A DNA stretch of 64,000 nt from Selaginella moellendorffii (Eukaryota > Streptophyta > Lycopodiopsida > Selaginellales > Selaginellaceae): NCBI RefSeq assembly GCF_000143415.4, contig NW_003314286.1, positions 742,032 through 806,031 of the forward strand, given 5' to 3'. Of this stretch, positions 19,664 to 30,922 are shown in pieces (within the stretch, counting starts at the first letter, position 1; each line of letters begins with the position of its first letter). A program made the translations under genes and the position numbers. The notes beneath the pieces were generated by a model. That model was not told the origin of the DNA, did no database searches, and worked only from the letters and a program-made list of their open reading frames with translations.

Positions 19664-21447
19664 ATGGTTGTTGCAATGCGGGAGTTCGACATGGAGCACC
19701 CGTATGACGTGATCGACAATTGCTCGGCCGACAACCGCGAGAAGCAGAGCGTGGTAGCCGACTTGGATGGCTCCTGCGTTCGCAGCCGGAGCTCCTTCCC
19801 TTACTTCATGCTGGTGGCTCTGGAAGGAGGCAGCCTCCTGAGAAGCGTGCTCCTCATGGTCATGGCCCCCGTCGCGTGGCTGCTCTACCACTTCGTCTCG
19901 GAGGCAGCAGGCATCAAAGTCCTCATCTTCTTCTCCTGCGCCGGCCAGAGAGCTCGGGACATCGAAGCGGTGGCTCGCGCAGTTCTCCCCAAGTTCTACT
20001 CCGAGGACGTCCACAGCTCCACCTGGAGAGTCTTCTCGTCGTGCGGCAAGCGCTACATTCTCACGGCCAGCCCGAGACTGATGGTGGAGCACTTTGCCAC
20101 GACATACCTGGGCGCTGACAAGGTGATAGGGACGGAGCTGCAAGTGACAAGGAGCGGGTACGCTACGGGGTTCGTCAAGAGCCCCGGCGTTTTGGTTGGC
20201 GTCAACAAGAGGCGGGCATTGAAGGCCGTGTTTGGTGAGGAGGTGCCAGACCTGGGGATTGGCGATCGCAGCTCTGATTATCCGTTCATGGCTTTTTGCA
20301 AGGTTGGTACTTCTCGTTCTCTCTGAGCTCTCTTCCTTTTCGCCTGTAGTCAGCAGGAGCATATGCATATATTGCAGTGCATGCTATGCTAGTCTGTGAT
20401 CTTTGGAGCAACTCGTCGCCTGGCTTTCTTTTTCTTTGATTTTGTTGTATGGTTGTTGGTGTCAAGTCCGCGTTGTCTTCGTTGTCTCCGTCGTCTTCTG
20501 GCTTTATTTCATCCACGGATGTGGAACTTCCGAGTCTCACCAGAACTAATAAAGTCGCCTCTCTTTTTTCCTTTTCGGCTTTGCAGGAAGCTTACATTGT
20601 TCCTAGCCAGCCTGCCGACGCCGTTCCAGCTCACAAACTCGCGCGCAAGATTATCTTTCACGACGGCAGGCTGGTCCAGAGGCCGACGCCGTTCGTGGCG
20701 CTGGTCACCTTTCTGTGGCTACCCGCCGGCTTCCTCCTGGCCTTCTTCCGCATCCTGGTGGCGCTTCCATGCCCGGTCGAGTACGTCCCGCTGCTCTACA
20801 AGGTGATCGGCGTCCGGCTCATCGTCAAGGGCAAAGTCCCGCCACCTTCCAAGAACGGGATCCTCTTCGTCTGCACGCACCGGACGCTCATCGACCCGAT
20901 AATGGCCTCGGCGGCCTCGGGGAGCGACGTGACCGCGCTCACCTACAGCATTAGCCGGGTGTCGGAGGTGCTCTCGCCCATCAAGACGGTGCCGCTGTCG
21001 CGGGACCGGGAGAGGGACGCCTCGAACATCAAGCGGCTGCTGCTGAAGGAGAACTTGGCGATCTGTCCCGAGGGAACGACGTGCCGGGAGCCTTTCCTGC
21101 TGCGGTTCAGCGCCCTGTTCGCGGAGCTGTCCGAGAACATCGTCCCGGTTGCGACGTCGACCAAAACGAGCATCTTCCACGGGACGACGGTGCGGGGCTG
21201 GAAGGGGATGGACCCGTTCTTCTTCTTCATGAACCCGTTCCCGGTGTACGAGGTGACGTTCCTCGAGCGGCTGCCGCACGATCTGAGCGTCCAGGGGGGC
21301 AAGTCGGCGATCGAGGTGGCCAACTACATCCAGAGGGTGCTGGCGGACACGCTGGGATTCGAGTGCACGAACTTTACGCGCAAGGATAAGTATGGGATGC
21401 TCATCGGCAGCGATGGAACGGTGCCTGCCAGGAAGAAGTCCTTTTGA
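19664..21447 (+). CDS. Glycerol-3-phosphate acyltransferase with phosphatase motifs
   Basis: Two exons, 19,664-20,302 and 20,587-21,447; 499 residues. Land-plant GPAT of the cutin/suberin type, expected in the ER. The N-terminal HAD-like domain has DLDGS at 33-37, a Lys in the middle of the domain, and GDRSSD at about 200-205, matching the motifs that let GPAT4/6/8-type enzymes dephosphorylate lysophosphatidate to 2-monoacylglycerol. The C-terminal acyltransferase has HRTLID (311-316) and CPEGTT (373-378). The intron sits at the same codon (after the CK of the HAD domain) as in the gene at 10,707, so the two are true paralogues. It is convergent with an F-box gene 300 bases downstream. Confidence 0.93.
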
Positions 21448-21749
21448 CCGCGGGGAGGAGCGAGAGAGATCGAGAGTGGAGGACAGGGCAGCAGCTCACA
21501 AAGCTATGGTGCGCTGCGGTTCTCTGGCAAAGCTTGCTTGGAAAGAATCTCTCGAGAGGGAGGAGATAAGAAACGAGAAAGTTCGTGTCCTTCATTAGGG
21601 CAGATTTAAATTTAAAATGGCATCTCGGACAGCATATTCTCTGCAAAGATTCTAGTAGCCCTAGATTCCAGAATAGTATCTATTATATTTGTGTTTGTTA
21701 TAGTTTCATGTTCCAAAGATCAATGGACACTACTGCGCAAACGAGCTTT

Positions 21750-23015
21750 CTATTCTTTATCATTTCTAGCTAGTAAGGAGGGAGGGACAATTCTCTGATA
21801 CTTGAAGGGTATAATAGAGCAGAGAGACCTCCTCTTGCAGTCCGGCAGCGGCAGTGGCGACCATGTCCGGCTCGAGATCTTGTAGACGCCCAGGAAGCCA
21901 ATCGCGAGGAGACCAAAGACTACCTCGTCCTCGCAGGCCCCAGCGCTAACTAACAGCTCCCAGTTAAGTATCTCCCGAGGAACCAGCCCCGGATCATCCA
22001 GCGGCATTGCCACAAAGGGCTGCCACTGCCCCAACCTCTCGTCCAGGAGCAGCAATGCTGGGACTCCTCTATCGCCACCGCTGCTTGTTTGCATGCACGG
22101 GAAGAGGATTCGTCCACCACAGACAACCGGCAGGGGATACACGTCAAATACGGGGGAGGTGCGCTTGTCACTGACCATGAATCCCGGCGGCAGGCTCTTC
22201 CATCGCGCCAGAGTCCTCGTCCCCGAGTCTCGATCAAGGAAGCTAACAGACTTGAGCGAGTACTCCTTCTCCCCTAAACTCGTCCTGGTGATGAAAAAAA
22301 AATGGCTTTCATCGCTGCAAAATCCGAGCATGGGAAGTGATGCCAGGATCTGGCCAGCTCCAATGTCCACTACCCAGCTCTCCCAGGCCGCCACTTCTGC
22401 CGCACCACAGCAATGATAGTAAATGTGGAGCTCCAGGGTGTCGTGAATAGGGAACTCCAACGCCGGCATGGTGATATTTCTCTTGTTCAAGCCATAGACC
22501 ACCCAAAAGCTCGAGTCTGGGAATGCCTGGAAGCTGATGATGGTACCAGTGTGCGAGTCCAGTGGTGGAAGCCCAGTCCAGCTGCGAGTGAGGAAATTGG
22601 TGACGATCAGCTGGGCATCCATGGTCTCCACTAGGAGCCAGCCCGTCGACGTTGCTGCCCGCACACGGAGGAGCTGTTCCGGGAAGTTTGGAAGGTAATC
22701 CAGCGGAAGAGGCCTCCAGTGCTTCTCCCCAGGGCTCGCCATCTTGTTGCGGCAGATGTAGAACCACCTGGTGTCGCAGAGGGAGAGCACGCCCTGGCGC
22801 CAGGATTTGGAGACGAGCTTGGCGCGGAAGAGAGCCTGGAGAGGGAAGTGATCGAGAAGCTTGAGCTGGAAATCGAGCGGGAGATTTGCCCAGATGGATG
22901 CGTCTATTGGAGGCGAGCTGCCATGGAAAGAAGTTCTGAGAAAGAGTATGGGATCGATATCGAGGAAATACCTTTCAACATTGTCAATGATGTTGCTGCC
23001 ATGCACGCGCTTCAT
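21750..23015 (-). CDS. F-box protein, intact relative of the relics
   Basis: Intronless, 421 residues, starting at the ATG at 23,015. The F-box lies at about residues 40-80 (IWANLPLDFQLKLLDHFPL then FRAKLVSKSWRQ), which in this family binds SKP1 in SCF ubiquitin ligases. The rest resembles the beta-propeller-like region of plant F-box proteins, with repeats such as SRTWSPLPL and LTRSWTGLPPL; the target is unknown. Fragments of a close paralogue occur at 1092-1500 and 6833-7612 in the opposite orientation relative to GPAT. It stops about 100 bases upstream of the PPR gene end at 23,123. Confidence 0.85.
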   Translation of the reverse strand: MKRVHGSNIIDNVERYFLDIDPILFLRTSFHGSSPPIDASIWANLPLDFQLKLLDHFPLQALFRAKLVSKSWRQGVLSLCDTRWFYICRNKMASPGEKHWRPLPLDYLPNFPEQLLRVRAATSTGWLLVETMDAQLIVTNFLTRSWTGLPPLDSHTGTIISFQAFPDSSFWVVYGLNKRNITMPALEFPIHDTLELHIYYHCCGAAEVAAWESWVVDIGAGQILASLPMLGFCSDESHFFFITRTSLGEKEYSLKSVSFLDRDSGTRTLARWKSLPPGFMVSDKRTSPVFDVYPLPVVCGGRILFPCMQTSSGGDRGVPALLLLDERLGQWQPFVAMPLDDPGLVPREILNWELLVSAGACEDEVVFGLLAIGFLGVYKISSRTWSPLPLPDCKRRSLCSIIPFKYQRIVPPSLLARNDKE

Positions 23016-23122
23016 TCTCCTCGAGAGTTGCTAATCCTTTGCCCTACACCACCCTTGAGAGACGATCAACTTTATCAGGGTTAAGGGCAACTGAATAAAA
23101 TCAGAATCCATATTGATCTGAT

Positions 23123-24970
23123 TTATGTAAATACCCTTACATTTGCCATGAGGTTATACGCGACCGGATCGCTGGGATCTATCTTGACGAGCTCTTGGAA
23201 CGCCACCTTCGCCACCTTTGCGTTCTTCCACTTGTGGCAGGCCCCCAGCACCGTCCTCCACGTAACCGCGGTGGGCTCATGCGGCATTCCCCTCACCATC
23301 GCCACCGCCTCCTCCAGCCGGTTGGCGCGGCCCAGCACGTCCACCATGCAGTGGTAGTGCTCGATCCCGCGAGGAACTCCACACCTCCCCATCGCCGCGA
23401 AGAGCCCCCGCGCGCGATCCACCATCCCGGCGTGGCTGCAAGCCGAGATCGCGCACACGAAGCTCGCGCCCACGGGAGGAATGCCCTCGTCGATCATCTG
23501 GCGGAAGAGCTCCAGCGCGCGATCGATGTCTCCGCCGTGGCTCAGCCCCGCCAGGAGCGCGTTCCAGGCGATGGAGTCGTTGCTCGCGGATGCCGCGAAG
23601 AGGCACTGCGCGTGGCGGAGGCTCCCGGATTTGCAGTAGGCGTCGATCAGCCCCGCGTGGAGGACGGGGAGGATCTCCATCCCCGCGCGGAGTATCCGCT
23701 CGTGGATGGATTGCGCGAGGGGTAGCGACGAGGCGGCGGTGGCGCACGCCTTGAGCGCGGCGCTCATCGCCCAGGCATCGGCCGAGAGAGGAAGACGATC
23801 GAGCCACAATTCGCGCGAGAGGAGGAGCTCCAGCGCGAGCTCGCCCTCGCCGGCGCTGGCGTGGGCGGAGGCGATGGAGCTGACAGTCACGGCGCTGTGG
23901 GCTGGGAGGCGATCGAACGCCATGCGCGCGTCGATCAAGCTCCCACACTTGGCGTACATGTCCACGATCGCGCCGCCCACGAATTCCTCGCGCTCGAATC
24001 CCCATCGCCTGGCCCGGGCGTGGAGCTCCATCCCCTCGCGAAGAGCGCCCATTTTCACCGCGATGTTCTTCCCGCCAGTCGAGATCTCTCGCGGCTTCTC
24101 GCTCGCTGCCAGGGCGATGCACGCCTTGATCGCCGCGAGGACACACCGAGCGTCTGGATCCGCGCAGCTCCGGCTGCCCGCCATGATCTTGAACGATTCC
24201 AGCGCCAGCGCCGCCTCTCCATTGTCCGCGTAGCCATTCACCAGCGCTGTCCACGCCACCACGTCCGGGGCATCGATCTGATCGAACACCCGGCGGCAAT
24301 CCCTTGCGCTGCCACACCGCGCGTAGAAATCCACCAGCGCGGTGGCCAGGAAAAAATCCCTGGAGCACCAGCAAGCATCGATCGTCGCGTGGATCGCCAT
24401 GCCTTGCTCAAGAGCCCTCAGCTTCACCACTCTCCCGGGGGAGAGCTCCACGCCAGACTCCATCGATGCGAGCTCGCAGCACGCCCTGATCGCCGCGGAG
24501 AATGCCCTGGCATCCGGGGTGGGGATCGCCCGCGGCCTGGAGTGGAAGAGATCGAGCGCCGTGGAGGGATCCCCGGAATCGATGTAGGCCAGCATGAGCG
24601 CCGTCCAAGAGGCGAGGCTGTGGCCCGCGGGGGTGAGATCGAAGATCCGCCGAGCGTCGACGGTGCTGCCACAGCGGGAGTACATTGTGACAAGCGCGCT
24701 GGCGACGTAGGAATTGGAATCGAGGGAGCGAGCGGCGGCTTCCCCATGGATAATCCGGCCCTGCTCTAGCTCCTGGATCGCGGACGATGCCCTGAGCGCC
24801 GGGATGAGAAGCCAGATGCTTGGCTGCGGCCTCGGTCGCTGGATGTAGTGCGCGGGGAGTCGAGATAAAGCGAATGCGCAGACCTGGTGGTAGTGCCGCC
24901 CTATGGAGCTTCGGATATTAGGGTTCCTGGGTAAGAACCCTAAACTCTCCAGCGTTTTTCCGTTAAACAC
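23123..24970 (-). CDS. PPR protein, PLS class, start uncertain
   Basis: Open frame of about 615 codons with repeated PPR motifs (for example LVTMYSRCGSTVDARRIFD, LVDFYARCGSARDCRRVFD, IVDMYAKCGSLIDARMAFD) and an E-type ending (TAVTWRTVLGACHKW then DPSDPVAYNLM). No DYW domain. Such proteins bind organelle RNA base by base and serve in C-to-U editing or processing. There is no in-frame ATG before 24,685, although PPR-like sequence (LLIPALRAS, LEQGRIIHGEA) continues upstream of it to about 24,800 and the frame is open to 24,970 and beyond. Either translation starts at a non-ATG codon, an upstream exon is missing from my reading, or the start was lost. A separate 36-codon frame (ATG near 25,051) overlaps the region out of frame. 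Confidence 0.8.
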   Translation of the reverse strand: MFNGKTLESLGFLPRNPNIRSSIGRHYHQVCAFALSRLPAHYIQRPRPQPSIWLLIPALRASSAIQELEQGRIIHGEAAARSLDSNSYVASALVTMYSRCGSTVDARRIFDLTPAGHSLASWTALMLAYIDSGDPSTALDLFHSRPRAIPTPDARAFSAAIRACCELASMESGVELSPGRVVKLRALEQGMAIHATIDACWCSRDFFLATALVDFYARCGSARDCRRVFDQIDAPDVVAWTALVNGYADNGEAALALESFKIMAGSRSCADPDARCVLAAIKACIALAASEKPREISTGGKNIAVKMGALREGMELHARARRWGFEREEFVGGAIVDMYAKCGSLIDARMAFDRLPAHSAVTVSSIASAHASAGEGELALELLLSRELWLDRLPLSADAWAMSAALKACATAASSLPLAQSIHERILRAGMEILPVLHAGLIDAYCKSGSLRHAQCLFAASASNDSIAWNALLAGLSHGGDIDRALELFRQMIDEGIPPVGASFVCAISACSHAGMVDRARGLFAAMGRCGVPRGIEHYHCMVDVLGRANRLEEAVAMVRGMPHEPTAVTWRTVLGACHKWKNAKVAKVAFQELVKIDPSDPVAYNLMANVRVFT

Positions 24971-26400
24971 TCTTGGCGCAAATTTAACCGCGCTATCCGA
25001 TCAGTGTGCCCGACAGAAATCCCTCCTGAGAAGAGCAAGAGCTCCGACATGGAATCAGAACATTGTCATTATAGGTCTTACATAAAGTTTTGTTAGATGA
25101 GCATGAGTTTCTAAAACGGGCATTGGAAATGTTAGACACATGAATCAATACTAAGAGAAAGTACCATATTTTAAAAGAGTGCACCACTCATCTAGGCGAC
25201 TGCTCTAAAAGGGGTTGCCTCTTCTTCCTCATTAGGCAAACTTTTGCCCCATGGGCACCTCTTTAATACTAGTCATCCAGAATTCTTTCACCATGAGTAA
25301 CACATGCTCTAAATTCCACTCCACAGTCTCCAGAAACATCCTCCAATCTACAAAGCAGCATAGAAAAGCAAACCTAAAAGAAGCCACTCCAACTGTTTCA
25401 TTTGAACAAAATTCAAATTAAAACTTTAAATAATTTGTTACGCATTGTATGTAGTAATGTTTAATAGTATATGTATTAATTCAATTGATCAAATAAAATT
25501 TTATAATTATAAACATGTTTATAATTTATAAACACAAAATTAATTTTATTGCATAAGATGGTAGAATAAAAAATATATACTAAAAAGTGTTTAAGCAAGT
25601 TATAAACATGTTTATAAATTATAAATACAAAATTAATCTAAATGAATAACAACCGTTAGATAGTAAAAGATCCTATAATATTCAGGCATATTCTAGATAT
25701 AACAGGTTTGCTTAAGCAAACCAAAAACATTAAATTTCAAAGCAAACCAAAACACCCACTACGTCCAAGCCAATGCTCAATCAGTGCCCTTCACAATCAA
25801 AGATTATGCATGCCATTTGTGCTCCCAAAACGAAAAGTTGACACTCTCCCTCCTGTTTTCTTGGAGAAGAGCAAAGTTGAGCTGCAACATAGGAATCAGG
25901 GCCACCTCAAGTATTGTTGTAAGTCTTAGACAGGACGTACCTATTGTGGTTGTCTAGCAGCTTGACGTCGGATAGATTCGACCTCTAACTCCACCTTGGG
26001 CGTCTCACAATTGGGCCATAGCTGCTGTTAGTGTTGTGGAAAAATTGGCCAGCAGACAGTCTCATATGAGCAGAAGGAATTTTGGGAGACTGCTCCTCCA
26101 AACTTCCTTCACCATAAACAGGGCCCAAATTCTTCACCTCCCAGGAGCAATGTCTGTTGGCCAATCCTTCCACAGTCCTTGTACTCGCCATTGATTCACT
26201 AAAAGACCCACTCTTTTTAGAATCTTTTGCGCTACTATGCCGGCGGAAAGGAATCCAAAACCTAAAACAAATCACCCCAGCTGTTTCCATTTAAACTGTG
26301 TGACAACATGTGACAACATGCTAACATTGACAAAATTCATACTGTACATAGCGTAATTTTATTTTTTCCAATTTTTTCACGAACAAGCCAACTAGCCAAC
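24971..26400. other. Intergenic, repeat-rich
   Basis: No gene recognised. It holds the inverted AT-rich repeat at 25,435-25,735. Segments on either side of that repeat (about 25,020-25,340 and 25,850-26,160) share short similar runs such as GAGAAGAGCAA and CTTTCACCAT, so this may be one decayed duplicated element. Confidence 0.4.
25435..25735 (-). repeat. AT-rich interspersed repeat, copy 3 (inverted)
   Basis: Reverse complement of the family at 3600-4020 and 9715-9960. Read on the minus strand it starts with GGTTTGCTTAAGCAAACC, then the TCTAGAATATGCC and CTAACGGTTGTTATTCATTTAG modules, then GTGTTTATAAATTATAAAC and TTTATTTGATCAATTG. A copy more than 15 kb from the tandem block shows that it is a dispersed element, not just part of the duplicated unit. 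Confidence 0.6.
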
Positions 26401-26422
26401 AATCAACCAGCATACATATAAC

Positions 26423-27365
26423 TCACAAGTTCAGAAATCCAGCGTGCGGCGGCCTTGCTCGCCCCAGGAGATACTTGAGCGTCCGGGAGAGGCTGAGCTT
26501 GGAGAAGAATCCCATGAGGCCGCAGCACTGATCGCCGCCACCACCACCACTGCCACCACCACTGCCACCACCACTACCACCATCACCACCACCGGCGGTG
26601 ACGAGCCTGGGCATGCTCATGCTGAATGTGAGCGGAGCATAGCCCATGATCTTCTGCCAGTTCCACGGGAAGAACTGCGTCGAGTTGTCGACGACGTTGA
26701 GCGGCTGCAAGTATGCCCGCGCGGCCTGTTCCACCAGATGGTTCTTCATTCGAGTTCTCGGGCTCCCGCCGCCGCCGCCGCCGCTCACGCTCTCCGTGCT
26801 GTGGCATTGGTACTGGAGGAACATCACGTCCCGGAGGCTCGTGTAGTGGAGGTCCAGGCTATCCACGCTGATAATCTCTGGCTTGTTGAGTCGCCAGTCT
26901 ATAACCCCTGCCTTTGAAATAGTAGCAGTAGCTGCCGGTTTCTTAGCTGCTGGTTTCTTAGCGGCTGAGAAGAGCGATGAAACGAGCGGGCGCATTGTCG
27001 GTGAGCTAGTCAGCCTGCAAACAGTAGAACACGGTGTCAAGCTTGGCACACGAAAGCTTGGATTGATCGTATAGACCAAACAAAAGAAAACGAAAGTTTC
27101 ACTCAATGCAGCAGACAAAGCAACCCCTCTCCACTTTTCTTTCTATTTGAAACTGTGCTAGATCTCGAAACTCTAAAGCTAAACTTTAGCATGAAAAAGG
27201 CATCAGACGCGAATCGTTTGGACATCTACAGTGAATGCCAAGATCAGAGCAAACAAAAAGGAATCCCCGGAGAAAGCAGGGACATTTGGTCCCAAGCGGA
27301 TGATAACACGCCGTGACGAAATCTCCCAAGAGAAAGAGTGAAGGAGCATACCTCTTCGTGGACAT
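26423..27365 (-). CDS. Small glycine-repeat protein, unknown
   Basis: Two exons: 27,352-27,365 (14 bases, MSTK and part of a codon) and 26,423-27,014; 201 residues. The join AG|G gives a continuous frame through an ATG at 26,995, which is an alternative start. No family is recognised. Visible: an Ala/Lys-rich N-terminus (AAKKPAAKKPAA), a central region with VIDWRLNKPEIISVDSLDL, and two glycine tracts encoded by simple repeats (26,530-26,600 and 26,768-26,790). The tiny first exon is unusual, and the model rests on splice signals only. Confidence 0.55.
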
Positions 27366-28242
27366 TTTCCGCTAGGCGATGCTACGCCTCGTCGACGCCA
27401 TCAACGCCGGAGGCCTTGCAGGAGCAGAAGAAGAAGGCGCTGCGAGGACGAACAGCCATGGCTAGCAAGCACACAAATCCTGGCGATCGATCGAACTAGA
27501 TTCTCAAACAAACGAAGAACAAGGAAGAAAGAAAGAACAAAACGAATGAAAAAGCACTCCAAATCCAACCAAAAAGAACAGAAAAAAGGGAAAATCTCTC
27601 ACGGATAAAGAGATAAAGAACCAAAGATTCAGACAAAGAAATCCGGATCCATCACAGATCGCGAAGAACAAAGCGAGAAAATGGGGAGCTCTCTCCTGCC
27701 TAGAAACCCTACCTCTCCTAAAAGCTTTTAATCCCGTCCTGGGCTCTACAATGTGGCTACAGACCTTTCCTTGCTCGCCTTTCCTGCTGGCGGGCGGGGA
27801 TAAAAATCGACCGTTCTTACAGCACTTCGTGGCCGGCTCCCAGCCGTCGGATCCCCAGGTAAAATACCATGCCTCCCGTTGGATGCTATTATAGCAAAAA
27901 ATTCTCACCCAATGATTTGTCTCCACTCCAATGTCCCATTTTGTTTTCCAACCATACAATATTACATCATACACGTTTTCCGGGAAGAAAGCCAATCACA
28001 GAGATTTTCGTCAATCGCCGCGCCACACGTGTCGCTAAGCTGTCCCTCTCCATGGGTGGTTTGGTGCCGTACTACATGGCGGCCCATTGCAAACGCATCC
28101 GGAGATAATTCCACGCTGGTGGAGGCGTACGGAACCACACCTTTTTTTTTCGCCTTTTGCCCTTTCTAGGAAAGTTTCCTTGTGCCCTAGGATTCAGGGT
28201 TTAAGGTTTATAGCAAGAGTGTTCTTCTTCCTTGGCGGGGTT
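27366..28242. other. Intergenic between two minus-strand genes
   Basis: Contains the leader of the small glycine-repeat gene on one side and the 3' region of the YY1-type gene on the other. I see no further gene. Confidence 0.4.
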
Positions 28243-30258
<2,016 letters not shown>

Positions 30259-30922
30259 GCCCCCCAGGAAGACGAAACGCGAAGATAATCCACGCTACCT
30301 CCTCTTATGGCGCATAGAATTCTCGCGTACTGCGCTGCCCGCTCTATCGATCTCCACGTTTCTCCCTTGCCTCTACACCACACCTAGTTCTTGCTAAGAG
30401 ATTGGACGATACCTGGTCGAGAGCTCGTCCAGAATTTCGGATCTGCGCACCCTAAACCCCACGAATTCCTCCCGAGACCAGCGCCAGCAGCCACGGCCCG
30501 GCGAACCCCCTCGCCCCCCCCGGATCCGCCGTCACCAAAACCCCAGAATCGCCGTGCTGCTGGCGCTGGCGCTGCTGGAGCTCCAGGGAGCTGGCGCCGG
30601 CGGCAGCGATTCCATGCCGGATGGCCGCGACTCCTCACAATCCCATCCTTCCCGGAAGCGCGATGGGGATGGAAGCGCTGCTCTCGAGAGACAAAGCTGG
30701 GCAGTGTGTAGCCAAAAGCCTAGAGGCGCTTAAAGCTCTAGTCTAAAAGCCAGGGATTAGCGAGGGGATAAGGAATATAGCCTGGGCATCAAGCCACCCA
30801 GTGTGTGGTGTGCGCGGCGTGCGTCCATCTTAGCTTTCTATCCCTCTCTCTCACACACCGGTCGGGGGTTCGAATCTCCTCCACAACACGACAAAATAAT
30901 GCAAGGCGGAAGAACCCTAATT
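30259..30922. other. Intergenic; possible tRNA-like B-box
   Basis: No gene recognised. GGGGGTTCGAATCTCC at about 30,864-30,879 resembles the B-box/T-arm of a tRNA or tRNA-derived SINE, but I find no matching A-box at the right distance and no cloverleaf. Confidence 0.3.

Noticed and set aside
23195-24770. Long open frames on the plus strand and in other minus frames opposite the PPR gene
   Set aside because: GC-rich shadow frames of the PPR coding sequence, with Arg/Pro/Ala-biased composition and no recognisable domain.
27504-27995. A 163-codon minus-strand frame between the glycine-repeat gene and the YY1-type gene
   Set aside because: No start context, domain or conservation; low-complexity Phe-rich end.
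30860-30880. tRNA gene
   Set aside because: Only a B-box-like GGTTCGAATCT is present; no paired acceptor stem, anticodon arm or A-box at tRNA distance.
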